From Phycisphaerales bacterium (GTDB lineage: Bacteria; Planctomycetota; Phycisphaerae; UBA1845): DNA of 24,004 nt. A program made the position numbers and the translations under genes. Below are positions 14,016 to 21,628 of the stretch, piece by piece; position 1 is the stretch's first letter; every line of letters starts with the position of its first letter. Below the pieces are notes generated by a model. It had not been told where the DNA came from and did not search any database. It saw nothing but the letters and a program-made list of their open reading frames with translations. Where the stretch lies: positions 1 through 24,004 of the forward strand of contig JACKHG010000029.1 of assembly GCA_020639115.1 (NCBI GenBank), in the 5' to 3' direction.

Positions 14016-15122
14016 GGGGGCCGGCGGTGCGGCGTTCTGGGCCGGCCGGTTGGGCAGGGAAAAGTAGACCGTCGTGCCCTGGCCCGGCTCGGACTCGAGC
14101 CAGATGGTCCCGCCGTGCGCCTCGACGACGCGCCGGCAGATGGCGAGCCCCATGCCGTTTCCGGCGTTGGCGTGCCGCCGCGTGAACGGCTCGAAGACCC
14201 GCTCGTGATCCTCCGTGCCGATCCCGGAACCGTTGTCCTGGAGGGTGAAAACCCACATCGATTCCGGGAATTCGGCGGAGAGGTGGATGCGCGGCGCGTC
14301 CGCGCCGCGAAACCGCAGCGCGTTGGCCAGCAGGTGCTGGAAGAGCTGGGTCAGGCGTTTACGATTTCCCCACAGCGTGGGCAGCATGTCGGTCGTGAAC
14401 TGCGCGTCGGCTGCGGACAGATCCGCCTGCATTTCCTGCAGCAATTCCTGGATCAGACCGTTGCAGTCGATCTGCTCGACCGCGCCGAGGTCCTCGCCGG
14501 TGCGCGCGTAGCTGAGCAGGTCCTCGACCAGTTGCCGCATCTGCGCACCGGTCTTGAGCACCTCGCGGATCGACTGCACCGCCTTGTCCGGCAGCGTGTC
14601 GGTCGCGGACATCAGCCACGACAGTTCCATGTGGATCATCGCCAGGGGGGCGCGCAGGTCGTGGGCCGCGACGCGTGCGAACTGCTCGAGCCCGCGCTTG
14701 GCCTGCTCGAGTTCGGCGACGTAGCGGCGCAGCTCCTGCTGCCCGGCGGCGCGGGCCTGGCTGCGGTCGACCGCCGCCAGTACCGCGGCCCCGTCGAGCC
14801 GGGATGCGTCGAGCACCTCGGCGGCCCCGGCGGTGATCGCCGCGATGGCCAGCGCCTCCGCTGGCTCCGGCAGCACGACGATCACCGGCAGGGCGCCCGC
14901 CTGCGCGCAATGCTGCCTGACGCTTGGCGCGAGGCTCGTGTCATCGGCGCCAATCGCGAGCATGACCGCGTCATGCGCCCCGGACGGCGCCGTTTCGCGT
15001 TGAGCGTCGCCATCTGGTTCGTGGAACAGCAGGTTGGGCGCGTCCGTCGCGAGCGCCTTGAGCTGCGCGGCCAGTGCGTCGTTCGTGGATACCAGCAGAA
15101 TGCGTCGCGGACCTGCCTGCAT
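14013..15122 (-). CDS. Histidine kinase with degenerate N-terminal receiver
   Basis: 369 residues, no membrane segment. Residues about 6-122 have a receiver-like fold pattern (RRILLVSTND at the start), but the phosphoacceptor position reads MLAIG where LLDLxLP is expected. The conserved Thr and Lys positions are also replaced (VVLPEP, LDASRL), so it cannot be phosphorylated normally. A short coiled coil (130-148) leads to HisKA with H154 in ARVAAHDLRAPL. The ATPase domain shows HLLANALRF (N box), DNGSGIG (G1), VFEPFTRR (F box) and GNGMGLAICRRVV (G2). It is the last gene of a signalling operon that also encodes two stand-alone receivers and a giant HWE kinase. No Shine-Dalgarno is evident, and the start was chosen as the first Met before the fold. 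Its output partner is probably one of the receivers. Confidence 0.92.
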   Translation of the reverse strand: MQAGPRRILLVSTNDALAAQLKALATDAPNLLFHEPDGDAQRETAPSGAHDAVMLAIGADDTSLAPSVRQHCAQAGALPVIVVLPEPAEALAIAAITAGAAEVLDASRLDGAAVLAAVDRSQARAAGQQELRRYVAELEQAKRGLEQFARVAAHDLRAPLAMIHMELSWLMSATDTLPDKAVQSIREVLKTGAQMRQLVEDLLSYARTGEDLGAVEQIDCNGLIQELLQEMQADLSAADAQFTTDMLPTLWGNRKRLTQLFQHLLANALRFRGADAPRIHLSAEFPESMWVFTLQDNGSGIGTEDHERVFEPFTRRHANAGNGMGLAICRRVVEAHGGTIWLESEPGQGTTVYFSLPNRPAQNAAPPAP

Positions 15123-15184
15123 GATGGTTGCTGCGATTTGGACCGGTACATCAAGACCCGGTGGCGCTCGGAACGGGCGGAGGC

Positions 15185-15538
15185 TCAGGCGTCAAAGAGC
15201 CGCTGAAGCGCCTCGCCCATCTCAGACTGCGAATAGGGCTTTTCCAGACGGGGCACATCGCGGAACTCGGCGGGAAACACGTCATCCTCGCCGAACCCGG
15301 TGCAGAACACGAACGGGATCTGCCGCTGCCGGAACTCCTCGGCCAGGGGAAAGACGAAGCCGTCGAGCAGGCGCACGTCCAGACACCCGGCATCGACCTC
15401 GCCTGCCGCCAGCAGCGCCCGCGCTTTCGCCATCGAGGGCACCGGACCCACCGGGTTGTGGCCCAGCGCCGAGAGAAACTCGACGCAGAGCTCCGCAAGC
15501 CGATGGTGATCTTCGGCGACCAACACGCGAAGGGACAT
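15185..15538 (-). CDS. Single-domain response regulator
   Basis: 117 residues, a receiver without output domain. It begins MSLRVLVAEDHHRLAEL, which supports ATG 15538 although the frame is open further upstream. Phosphoacceptor D54 lies in GCLDVRLLDG, with the Thr in FCTGFG and the Lys in RLEKPYS. Such small receivers act as phosphate shuttles, sinks or protein-binding switches. Its stop is 62 bp before the histidine kinase, and its start is 10 bp after the stop of a second receiver gene, so all are in one operon. The two receivers share CTGFG/TTGFG and EKP segments and may be old duplicates. Confidence 0.92.
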   Translation of the reverse strand: MSLRVLVAEDHHRLAELCVEFLSALGHNPVGPVPSMAKARALLAAGEVDAGCLDVRLLDGFVFPLAEEFRQRQIPFVFCTGFGEDDVFPAEFRDVPRLEKPYSQSEMGEALQRLFDA

Positions 15539-15548
15539 GGTTTCCTGC

Positions 15549-15941
15549 TTATGCCACCGCCGCGGCAATACAACGTGCGAGATCGGCGTAGTCAAACGGC
15601 TTTTCGAGCAGCGGTTCGTCGTCCAGGTCTGGCGGGACTCCCGGGCTTCCGAACCCGGTTGTGAGAATAAACGGAATGCCCCGCCGCTGCAACGTGTACG
15701 CGACCGGGTAGACCCGCTCGCCATTGAGGTCGATATCAAGCAGGGCAACGTCGATTTCAGCGTTCTCAGCGAGGTCCAGGGCCCGCGCAAGCCGCCCTAC
15801 CGGCCCCACGACCTCGGCGCCCGCCACCTCCAGGCGATCCTTGGCCTCGACCGCCAGCGGCAGCCAATCCTCCACGATCAGGATGCGTAGACCGTCAAGC
15901 GTCCGCACGGGCACTCTCGAGACTGGTCTTTTCTCCTCCAT
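15549..15941 (-). CDS. Single-domain response regulator, overlapping the giant kinase gene
   Basis: 130 residues from ATG 15941 (MEEKRPVSR), preceded by TTGGGAG. A TTG at 15953 and GTGs closer to the fold are alternatives. The receiver starts at GLRILIVEDWLPLAVEA. The phosphoacceptor Asp is in VALLDIDLNGE, the Thr in LTTGFG and the Lys in LLEKPFDY. With the chosen start it overlaps the kinase gene by 47 bp, which suggests translational coupling and a direct partnership with the HWE kinase. Receivers of this type commonly accompany HWE/HisKA_2 kinases. Confidence 0.9.
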   Translation of the reverse strand: MEEKRPVSRVPVRTLDGLRILIVEDWLPLAVEAKDRLEVAGAEVVGPVGRLARALDLAENAEIDVALLDIDLNGERVYPVAYTLQRRGIPFILTTGFGSPGVPPDLDDEPLLEKPFDYADLARCIAAAVA

Positions 15942-18900
15942 GGGTACTCCCAACGCGAAACCCAGTGCCCTCCGTCAGCGGAAATTCTACCGCGCAGAGC
16001 AGGCCACTTTCCCTAAATTCCAGTTTAACGTCGCCCTCGAGTTCATATGGGATGGTTGAATCGAGTATCCGACTCCCAAAGCCCCGCTTTTGCGGGGGTT
16101 GTACCTTGGGCCCGCCTTCTTCAACCCAGCGCATTTCAACATAGGCAGACCCGGCGCGTTGCGCCACCGACCAATCGACGCGCACCCGACCTTTATCGGC
16201 ACTTAGCGCGCCATACTTCGCCGCATTTGTGCACAACTCGTGGATGACCATGTGCAACGCGAGCGCCGCCTTCGGTCGCAACACGATGGCCGGACCACGC
16301 AGCAGCATCTGTTCCTCGTCGCCGCAGCGGGCCTTCAACTCCATGCCCAGCAGGTCGGCGAGCGAAACGCCCTCCCATTGCGTTTTTGTCAGGAGGTTGT
16401 GCGCGTGGGCCAGCGCCCGCAGGCGCTGGCTGAACGCTTGCTGGAATTCCTCCATATTCTCACTGTGCCGCGCGGTCTGGTGGGCGATCGCGTCGATGCT
16501 GGCGAGCGTGTTCTTCACGCGATGGTTGAGTTCGGCCATCACCAGTTGCAGGTGCCGCTCGGCACGCTTGCGGTCGGTGATGTTCCGCCCGATCGAGGAG
16601 ACCGCGATGAGGCGTCCGGAGTCGTCGAAGACCGGCGAAACCGAGAGGAGGACGTCGAGTCGTTCGCCATCGCGCGTGACCCGCGCGGTCTCGAAGGGTG
16701 CGCACTTGCGGCCCTGGCGCAGTTCCTCGAGGCAGTTGGCGAACTCCTCGCCCTGTTCCGCGGGAATAATCAAGTCGATGCTCTGGCCCAGGACGTCCGC
16801 GGCGGGGTAGCGGTACATCTCCTCCGCAGCCCGGTTCCACGACGTGATGACGCGGTCGAGGGTCATGCCGATGATGGCTTCGGAAGACGACTCGACGATC
16901 AGGGCGAGCCGGCGCGCGGCGCTCTCGACGTGGGCCCGCTGGATGGCGGCGGCCAGCACGTTGGCGACGGCCTGCAGGTAGTGCACGTCGTCGCGGGTGA
17001 AGTGCCGTCGTTCCCGCGAATGTGCGCCCAGCACGCCCCACGGCCGCTCGCGCGGACCATGGATGATGCAGGACATGCCGCTCACCACGCCGTGCTCGGT
17101 CAGCAGCGGCGGGGCGCGGAAGCGCTCGTCGCTGCGCAGATCGTCGACGACGACGGGTTCGTCCGCGATCAGCGTGTATCCGGCCTGCGAGTCCAGTCCG
17201 GTGCTCACGGTCGCGTTGCCGACCAGGCCGGGGCGCCACCCCACGCCGGCGCGCAGGAATACTTCCTCACCGCCCGGCAGCAGTTCGAGCACCGAGCAGT
17301 AGTCCACGTCCACGACGTCGGCGACGGCTTCGACCACACTGGTGAACAGCGCGGTCAGGTCGGCGCCCGAGAGCGCCTCGTGTCCGAGCGCAGCGATCGT
17401 CGCCTGCTGGCGTTCCCGCTGGCGCAGCGCGTTCTCCGCGCGCTTGCGTTCGGTGATGTCTACGCCGAGGAGATAGAAACCGGCAACGCTGCCGTCGTCG
17501 AGGCGGTGGGGAACGTACGAAAGATCCTTCAGGCGGACGTCCTGCGTGCCGCGGACGGTCACGCGCAGCTCGAAGCGCTGCGGCTCGCCGTGCAGCGCCG
17601 CGGCCACGTGTTCGCGAATTTGCGCGTACTCTTCCCGGCCGTATACGTCCAGGAGCGTATGGCCGATGATATCATCCGGCCGGCAGCGGCGAAGTTCGGT
17701 ATAGGCCCGATTGACGTACTGGTAGCGCTCGTCGGCGGTGATGTACGCGACGAGCGCCGGCAGCGCGTCAGTCACCAGGCGCAACTGCTGCTGGCTGCTG
17801 CGCAGGGCCGCTTCCGCGTTGACGCGGTCGTGCACGTCGATACAACTGCCGATGTAGCCGAAGAACGCGCCGTCGGGTCGCTGCAGCGGCGTGCCCCGAT
17901 CGAGCACCCACCGATACGCGCCGTCGGCGCGGCGCATGCGATATTCGATCTCGAACGGGACGCGGTCCTCGAACGCGGCGTTGTAGGTGTTCACGCAGCG
18001 ATCGTGGTCCTCCGGATGCACGCCTTCCACCCAGCCGTCACCCAGTTCCTCCTCGAGGGAGCGACCCTTAAAGCTCAGCCAGCCGTCGTTGAACCACGTG
18101 CAGTGCTTGTCCGCGCCCGACATCCAGATCATCACCGGCGCCGCGTTGGCCACCACGCGGAAACGCGCCTCGCTCTCGCGCACCGCGATTTCCGCCGACT
18201 TCTGATCGGTGATGTCGATGCACGCTCCGGTCGCGACAACCGGCTTGCCGTCGGCATCGCGAAACACGCGCCCGCGATCGCGGATCCAGCGCACGGAGCC
18301 GTCCGGCCGGACGATCCGGTTCTCCAGATCGTAGAGATCGCTCCCGGCGAGCGCCGCTTCCCACGCCGCGAGCGCCGCGGCCTGATCGTCGGGGTGGACG
18401 CGTGTAAAATAGCGTTCGACCAGCTCGGTCGTCTCGTGCGGATCCAGGCCGAGGATCGTGTTCAGCGATGCGTCGTGCGTCGTTGTCCCCTGGGCGAGGT
18501 CCACGCGCCAGGTGCCGGCGTCGGCGGCCTCGACCGCGTCGCGCAGCCGCTCCTCGGCCTCGCGCCGCGCCGCTTCCGTCCGCGCCAGCTCGGTCACATC
18601 GACGAAGGTGAGCACCACGCCGCCGGATTGGCCGTCGCGGGCGCGATAGGGCAGCGCCCGGCGCCGATAGTGCCGCCCGTCGCGGGTGATGACCTCGTGC
18701 TCGACCGCCTGCCGCGCCCGCGAAAGCGCGGACGAGGAGGGGATCGACGGCATGTGTTCGGCGTGATGGGTCAGGTGCGCCAGGGGCCGGCCCACGTCGG
18801 TGGGAATCAGGTTGTAGATGCGGGTGGCGGCGGGCGTGTAGCTGCGGATGAGCAGTTCCTCGTCGAGGAAGATCACCGCGATGTCGGTGCTGCGCAGCAG

Positions 18901-21045
18901 GTTTTCCAGGTCGCTGTGCGCCTGGCTCAGCGCGTCGTGTCCGGCCTGCACTTCCTCCTTGGAGGTTTCCAGTTCCTCGTTGGCGGACTGCAGCTCCTCG
19001 TTCATGGAGAGCAGTTCCTCGTTCGAGGACTTCAGCTCCTCGTTGGCGGCCTCGAGATCCTGCACCGACTTCTCGAGGTCCTGGCGCGTGCTGTCCAGTT
19101 CGCGTTCGAGCTGTTCGATGATGGCGTTGGCGTCCTCCTTGGAGCGGGTGGCGGGCGCTTCTTCGCGGCGCAGCGGCGGGCCCGCCTCCTGAAACACCAC
19201 CATGAAGAGAGGCGAGTCGTCTCCGATCTTCGGCATCGGCTGGACCGTGAGCGTCACGCGATGCACGTCCCCCTCGCTGCGCACGCTCAGGTCGTTGTGC
19301 ACGCAGGTGCGCCGGTCGCGCACCGCCTCCGCGAGCGCCGCGCGCAGCCCGACGCGCAGTCCGGAGCGGGCCAGTTTGATGATGTTGTTCTGAAAGATGC
19401 CGCCCGCGACCTCCAGGAAACGGGACATGTTGCCGGAAGCGCAAACGATCTGGCCGTCCTCGTGCACCACCGCGCTCTTGGGCGCGAACTCGTCCAGGAT
19501 GATGCGCTGCATCACCTGGTGCACGTCCAGTTCGGTCGAACCCGGCGCGTCCGGACGCGCGGCGCCGCTGTTGTCCGCCGGCACCATCGCGTTGACGCGC
19601 CCGGCGGGACGCACCGCCGTCGCCTTGCGCTGGGAAATCCTGTGTTTGGCCGAGACCGCCTTGAACAACTCCCGGTGCGAATCGATCGGCTCCGACGGCC
19701 CCAGGAACAGATACCCCCCCGGCCGCAACGCGTAGTGAAACAGCGGAAAGAGCTTCTTCTGCAGGTGCGGCCCGAGGTAGATCAGCAGATTGCGGCAGGA
19801 GATGAGGTCCAGCCGCGAGAACGGCGGGTCGCTGATCAGGTTGTGCGCGGAGAACAGACACATGCCGCGCAGCTCCTTCGTGACGTGGAAACGCTTGCCG
19901 CGCTTGACGAAGAAGCGCCGCAGCCGCTCCGGTCCCACGCTGTCCGCGATCCCCTCCGCGTACGCGCCGTTGCGGGCGTGTTCGAGCGCCCGCTCGTCGA
20001 TATCCGTCGCGAAAATCTGGACTTCCGGACCGGCCTCGCGTTCGCTGAGCATCTCGCGCACCAGGATCGCCAGCGAGTAGGCCTCTTCGCCGGTCGCACA
20101 ACCGGGCACCCAGATGCGCACGTGCTCATCGGCGCCCCGGCTGATCAGCGGCTTCAGCACCTCCCGCCCGAGCACGTCGAACGCTTCCGGATCGCGGAAG
20201 AAGGCCGTGACGCTGATCAGCAGCTCGCGGTACAGCGTGCGCGCCTCATCGGGCTCCTCGCGCAGCTTGCGGATGTAGTCGTCCACATCGCCGATGCGCA
20301 GAACCTGCAGGCGGCGCAGGATGCGCCGCACGAGCGTCGTGGACTTGTAATGCTGGAAATTGACGCCGGTGCGCTCCTGCACGCACTGGGCGATCGCGGG
20401 AATCGCCGCGAGCGCCTGCTCCTTCAGCGCCGCGCTGTGCTCCGCGTCGCTCACCGACGCCACGTGCTTGCCGTAGCGCGCCAACTCATCCGCGATCTGC
20501 TCGGGCGCCAGCACCTGGTCGACGACACCGCTCATCACCGCATTGCGCGGCATGCCGTCGTACCTCGCAGTCTCCGGCGCCTGCGCGACGGTCAGGCCGC
20601 CCGCCTCACTGATCGCCTTCAACCCCAGCGTCCCGTCGGTGCCCGCACCGGAGAGGATAACCCCGACGGCCCGGTCCTTCGCACCCTCCGCGAGCGCGCG
20701 CAGGTGGCGATCGATCGGATTGCGGCGATCGTCGGCAGTGGCTGCACCGTCGACGCGCAGCCGCTCGTTCACGAGGCTCAGCACCGTGTGCGCCGGAACG
20801 ATGTAGACGTGATCGCCGCGAACGGGCGTGTCGCGTTCGACGACGGTAACGGGAAGCGGGATTTTCGCCTGGAGGGCTTCGGCGAGCAGTTTGGTATCGG
20901 CGGGGTCGACGTGCTGGAGAATCACGTAGGCGTGGTTGCGTCCCGCTTCCGCCCGCCCGAGGCAGACCTGCAGTGCCTCGACGCCGCCGGCTGACGCTCC
21001 CAGGGCAATGATCAGTTCTGCGCGGGGCGCTTGCTTGCGGGCCAT
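15895..21045 (-). CDS. CheB-CheR-PAS-GAF-HWE hybrid sensor kinase, 1716 residues
   Basis: A cytoplasmic multidomain protein; ATG 21045 follows GAGGAAC. Residues about 10-190 are a CheB methylesterase domain with S18 (GASAGG), H45 (LQHVDP) and D137 (GAGTDG). Residues about 214-465 are a CheR methyltransferase with SAM motif VPGCATGEEAYSLA near 315. A PAS-like segment follows at about 512-545, then a long coiled coil at about 637-718 with NEEL heptads. PAS domains follow at about 718-815, 830-952, 958-1070 and 1085-1200, then GAF at about 1213-1372 and another PAS at about 1377-1492. HisKA_2 has H1508 in AELNHRVKNTLAS, and the HWE-type ATPase has HELCTNAAKYGAL. It probably integrates several cytosolic signals and phosphorylates the receivers encoded just downstream. 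Fused CheB/CheR with all key residues suggests methylation control of an unknown target. All domains are intact. Confidence 0.95.
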   Translation of the reverse strand: MARKQAPRAELIIALGASAGGVEALQVCLGRAEAGRNHAYVILQHVDPADTKLLAEALQAKIPLPVTVVERDTPVRGDHVYIVPAHTVLSLVNERLRVDGAATADDRRNPIDRHLRALAEGAKDRAVGVILSGAGTDGTLGLKAISEAGGLTVAQAPETARYDGMPRNAVMSGVVDQVLAPEQIADELARYGKHVASVSDAEHSAALKEQALAAIPAIAQCVQERTGVNFQHYKSTTLVRRILRRLQVLRIGDVDDYIRKLREEPDEARTLYRELLISVTAFFRDPEAFDVLGREVLKPLISRGADEHVRIWVPGCATGEEAYSLAILVREMLSEREAGPEVQIFATDIDERALEHARNGAYAEGIADSVGPERLRRFFVKRGKRFHVTKELRGMCLFSAHNLISDPPFSRLDLISCRNLLIYLGPHLQKKLFPLFHYALRPGGYLFLGPSEPIDSHRELFKAVSAKHRISQRKATAVRPAGRVNAMVPADNSGAARPDAPGSTELDVHQVMQRIILDEFAPKSAVVHEDGQIVCASGNMSRFLEVAGGIFQNNIIKLARSGLRVGLRAALAEAVRDRRTCVHNDLSVRSEGDVHRVTLTVQPMPKIGDDSPLFMVVFQEAGPPLRREEAPATRSKEDANAIIEQLERELDSTRQDLEKSVQDLEAANEELKSSNEELLSMNEELQSANEELETSKEEVQAGHDALSQAHSDLENLLRSTDIAVIFLDEELLIRSYTPAATRIYNLIPTDVGRPLAHLTHHAEHMPSIPSSSALSRARQAVEHEVITRDGRHYRRRALPYRARDGQSGGVVLTFVDVTELARTEAARREAEERLRDAVEAADAGTWRVDLAQGTTTHDASLNTILGLDPHETTELVERYFTRVHPDDQAAALAAWEAALAGSDLYDLENRIVRPDGSVRWIRDRGRVFRDADGKPVVATGACIDITDQKSAEIAVRESEARFRVVANAAPVMIWMSGADKHCTWFNDGWLSFKGRSLEEELGDGWVEGVHPEDHDRCVNTYNAAFEDRVPFEIEYRMRRADGAYRWVLDRGTPLQRPDGAFFGYIGSCIDVHDRVNAEAALRSSQQQLRLVTDALPALVAYITADERYQYVNRAYTELRRCRPDDIIGHTLLDVYGREEYAQIREHVAAALHGEPQRFELRVTVRGTQDVRLKDLSYVPHRLDDGSVAGFYLLGVDITERKRAENALRQRERQQATIAALGHEALSGADLTALFTSVVEAVADVVDVDYCSVLELLPGGEEVFLRAGVGWRPGLVGNATVSTGLDSQAGYTLIADEPVVVDDLRSDERFRAPPLLTEHGVVSGMSCIIHGPRERPWGVLGAHSRERRHFTRDDVHYLQAVANVLAAAIQRAHVESAARRLALIVESSSEAIIGMTLDRVITSWNRAAEEMYRYPAADVLGQSIDLIIPAEQGEEFANCLEELRQGRKCAPFETARVTRDGERLDVLLSVSPVFDDSGRLIAVSSIGRNITDRKRAERHLQLVMAELNHRVKNTLASIDAIAHQTARHSENMEEFQQAFSQRLRALAHAHNLLTKTQWEGVSLADLLGMELKARCGDEEQMLLRGPAIVLRPKAALALHMVIHELCTNAAKYGALSADKGRVRVDWSVAQRAGSAYVEMRWVEEGGPKVQPPQKRGFGSRILDSTIPYELEGDVKLEFRESGLLCAVEFPLTEGTGFRVGSTHGGEKTSLESARADA
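18890..19137 (-). repeat. Coiled-coil coding repeats inside the giant kinase
   Basis: This segment encodes a Glu/Leu-rich helix with repeated NEEL units (KSSNEELLSMNEELQSANEE), seven residues apart. At DNA level it shows recurring CTCCTCGTT-type blocks. This coiled coil is usual between CheR and PAS modules in this protein class and probably transmits signal between domains. Confidence 0.8.
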
Positions 21046-21100
21046 CGCATCAGGTTCCTCAAACTACTCGGGTTGGACCTGCGGGCAGTGTGCATACACA

Positions 21101-21119
21101 GCGTCACTGTACGTGATGC
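21101..21119. promoter_or_regulatory. Imperfect dyad at the kinase promoter region
   Basis: GCGTCAC (21101-21107) and GTGATGC (21113-21119) match in 6 of 7 pairs around a 5-base spacer, 56 to 74 bases upstream of the kinase ATG. On the minus strand a weak TTGCAT with TGTATG 17 bases later overlaps it. The promoter match is only 3 of 6 in each box. Confidence 0.3.
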
Positions 21120-21180
21120 AATGCGCTTATCTCGCCTCCGGCCAGCGTCCAGCGCTGCAAACCTGTAGGGTAACAACCTA

Positions 21181-21192
21181 AGTACGCGTACT
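21181..21192. promoter_or_regulatory. 12-bp palindrome AGTACGCGTACT
   Basis: A perfect palindrome in the divergent region, 135 bp from the kinase start and 186 bp from the small-protein start. It could be a dimeric regulator site. It is not a motif I can assign. Confidence 0.35.
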
Positions 21193-21202
21193 CAACCGGC
21201 GC

Positions 21203-21224
21203 CACCTGAAGCTTTCTTAAGGTG
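21203..21224. repeat. 9-bp hairpin with one mismatch, CTTT loop
   Basis: CACCTGAAG (21203-21211) pairs with CTTAAGGTG (21216-21224) except at one position. No T-run follows on either strand, so it is more likely part of the leader of the small protein gene or a binding site than a terminator. Confidence 0.35.
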
Positions 21225-21377
21225 CTGCGACGTGCGGGGCTGGCCCGTGCAACGATGGCGTCGGCGGATGGAGTCTTCGTCACCACCAATTCACGCCCAT
21301 CTCAGGTCCATGAGGTGTATTTCAACGGGCGGGGAAAGCGGATTTCACGGCCGCGCAACTTCAGAAAGGTAACAACC

Positions 21378-21581
21378 ATGGCCAAGCCACACGACCAACG
21401 AACCGAGCGGGACGCGCACCCCGCTCCCAGTCCCTACACGCGCGAAAAGCCCGCGATCGATCCGCGGGATCGCGACCTCGGTGAGAATTTCGAGGGCGGC
21501 ATTGAGGGCGGGATGCAGGAAGATCAGGGCGGACTCGGCGGACACACCGGCCGCAACCTCCCGGCGGGCCGCGGGAAGTAG
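21378..21581 (+). CDS. Small hydrophilic protein of unknown function
   Basis: 67 residues starting MAKPHDQRTERDAHPAPS, with AGAAAGG eight bases before the ATG. The frame is open upstream to 21222, but this start has the only good ribosome site. It is highly charged with no hydrophobic segment. The N-terminal half is rich in Pro, Asp and Arg (KPAIDPRDRDLGE), and the C-terminal half is Gly-rich (FEGGIEGGMQEDQGGLGGHTG). It is probably intrinsically disordered, and the composition recalls small stress-induced hydrophilic proteins, but I do not recognise a family. It is divergent from the giant kinase and convergent with ligD, whose stop is 47 bp away. The good ribosome site and stop placement make it likely to be real. 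Confidence 0.7.
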   Translation: MAKPHDQRTERDAHPAPSPYTREKPAIDPRDRDLGENFEGGIEGGMQEDQGGLGGHTGRNLPAGRGK

Positions 21582-21628
21582 CTGCGGATTCGCGCGTTTG
21601 GCTTCGTTCCTAGCCGATGGCCGGCGGA

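Larger units (their letters stand above)
21046..21377. other. 332-bp divergent intergenic region
   Basis: It lies between the giant kinase (minus) and the small hydrophilic protein (plus). It contains a GCGTCAC/GTGATGC dyad (21101-21119), a 12-bp palindrome (21181-21192), a hairpin (21203-21224), and GGTAACAACC twice (21169-21178 and 21368-21377), the second copy ending directly at the start codon. No protein or known RNA family was recognised. Confidence 0.6.

Noticed and set aside
18890..19137. DNA tandem repeat or CRISPR-like periodicity
   Set aside because: The recurring blocks encode coiled-coil heptads and vary at DNA level; there are no spacers.
18068..20101. A 677-codon frame on the minus strand overlapping the kinase in another frame
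   Set aside because: Arg/Gly/Ala-rich shadow; the kinase frame has continuous, well-ordered domains through the same DNA.
16240..20994. A 1584-codon open frame on the plus strand opposite the giant kinase
   Set aside because: Its translation is Arg/Val/His-rich low-complexity sequence without any domain. It mirrors the kinase gene and is a product of high GC at third positions.
21089..21100. TGTG-CATA-CACA as a CRP/FNR site
   Set aside because: Spacing and flanks do not match TGTGA-N6-TCACA; the arms are only four bases.
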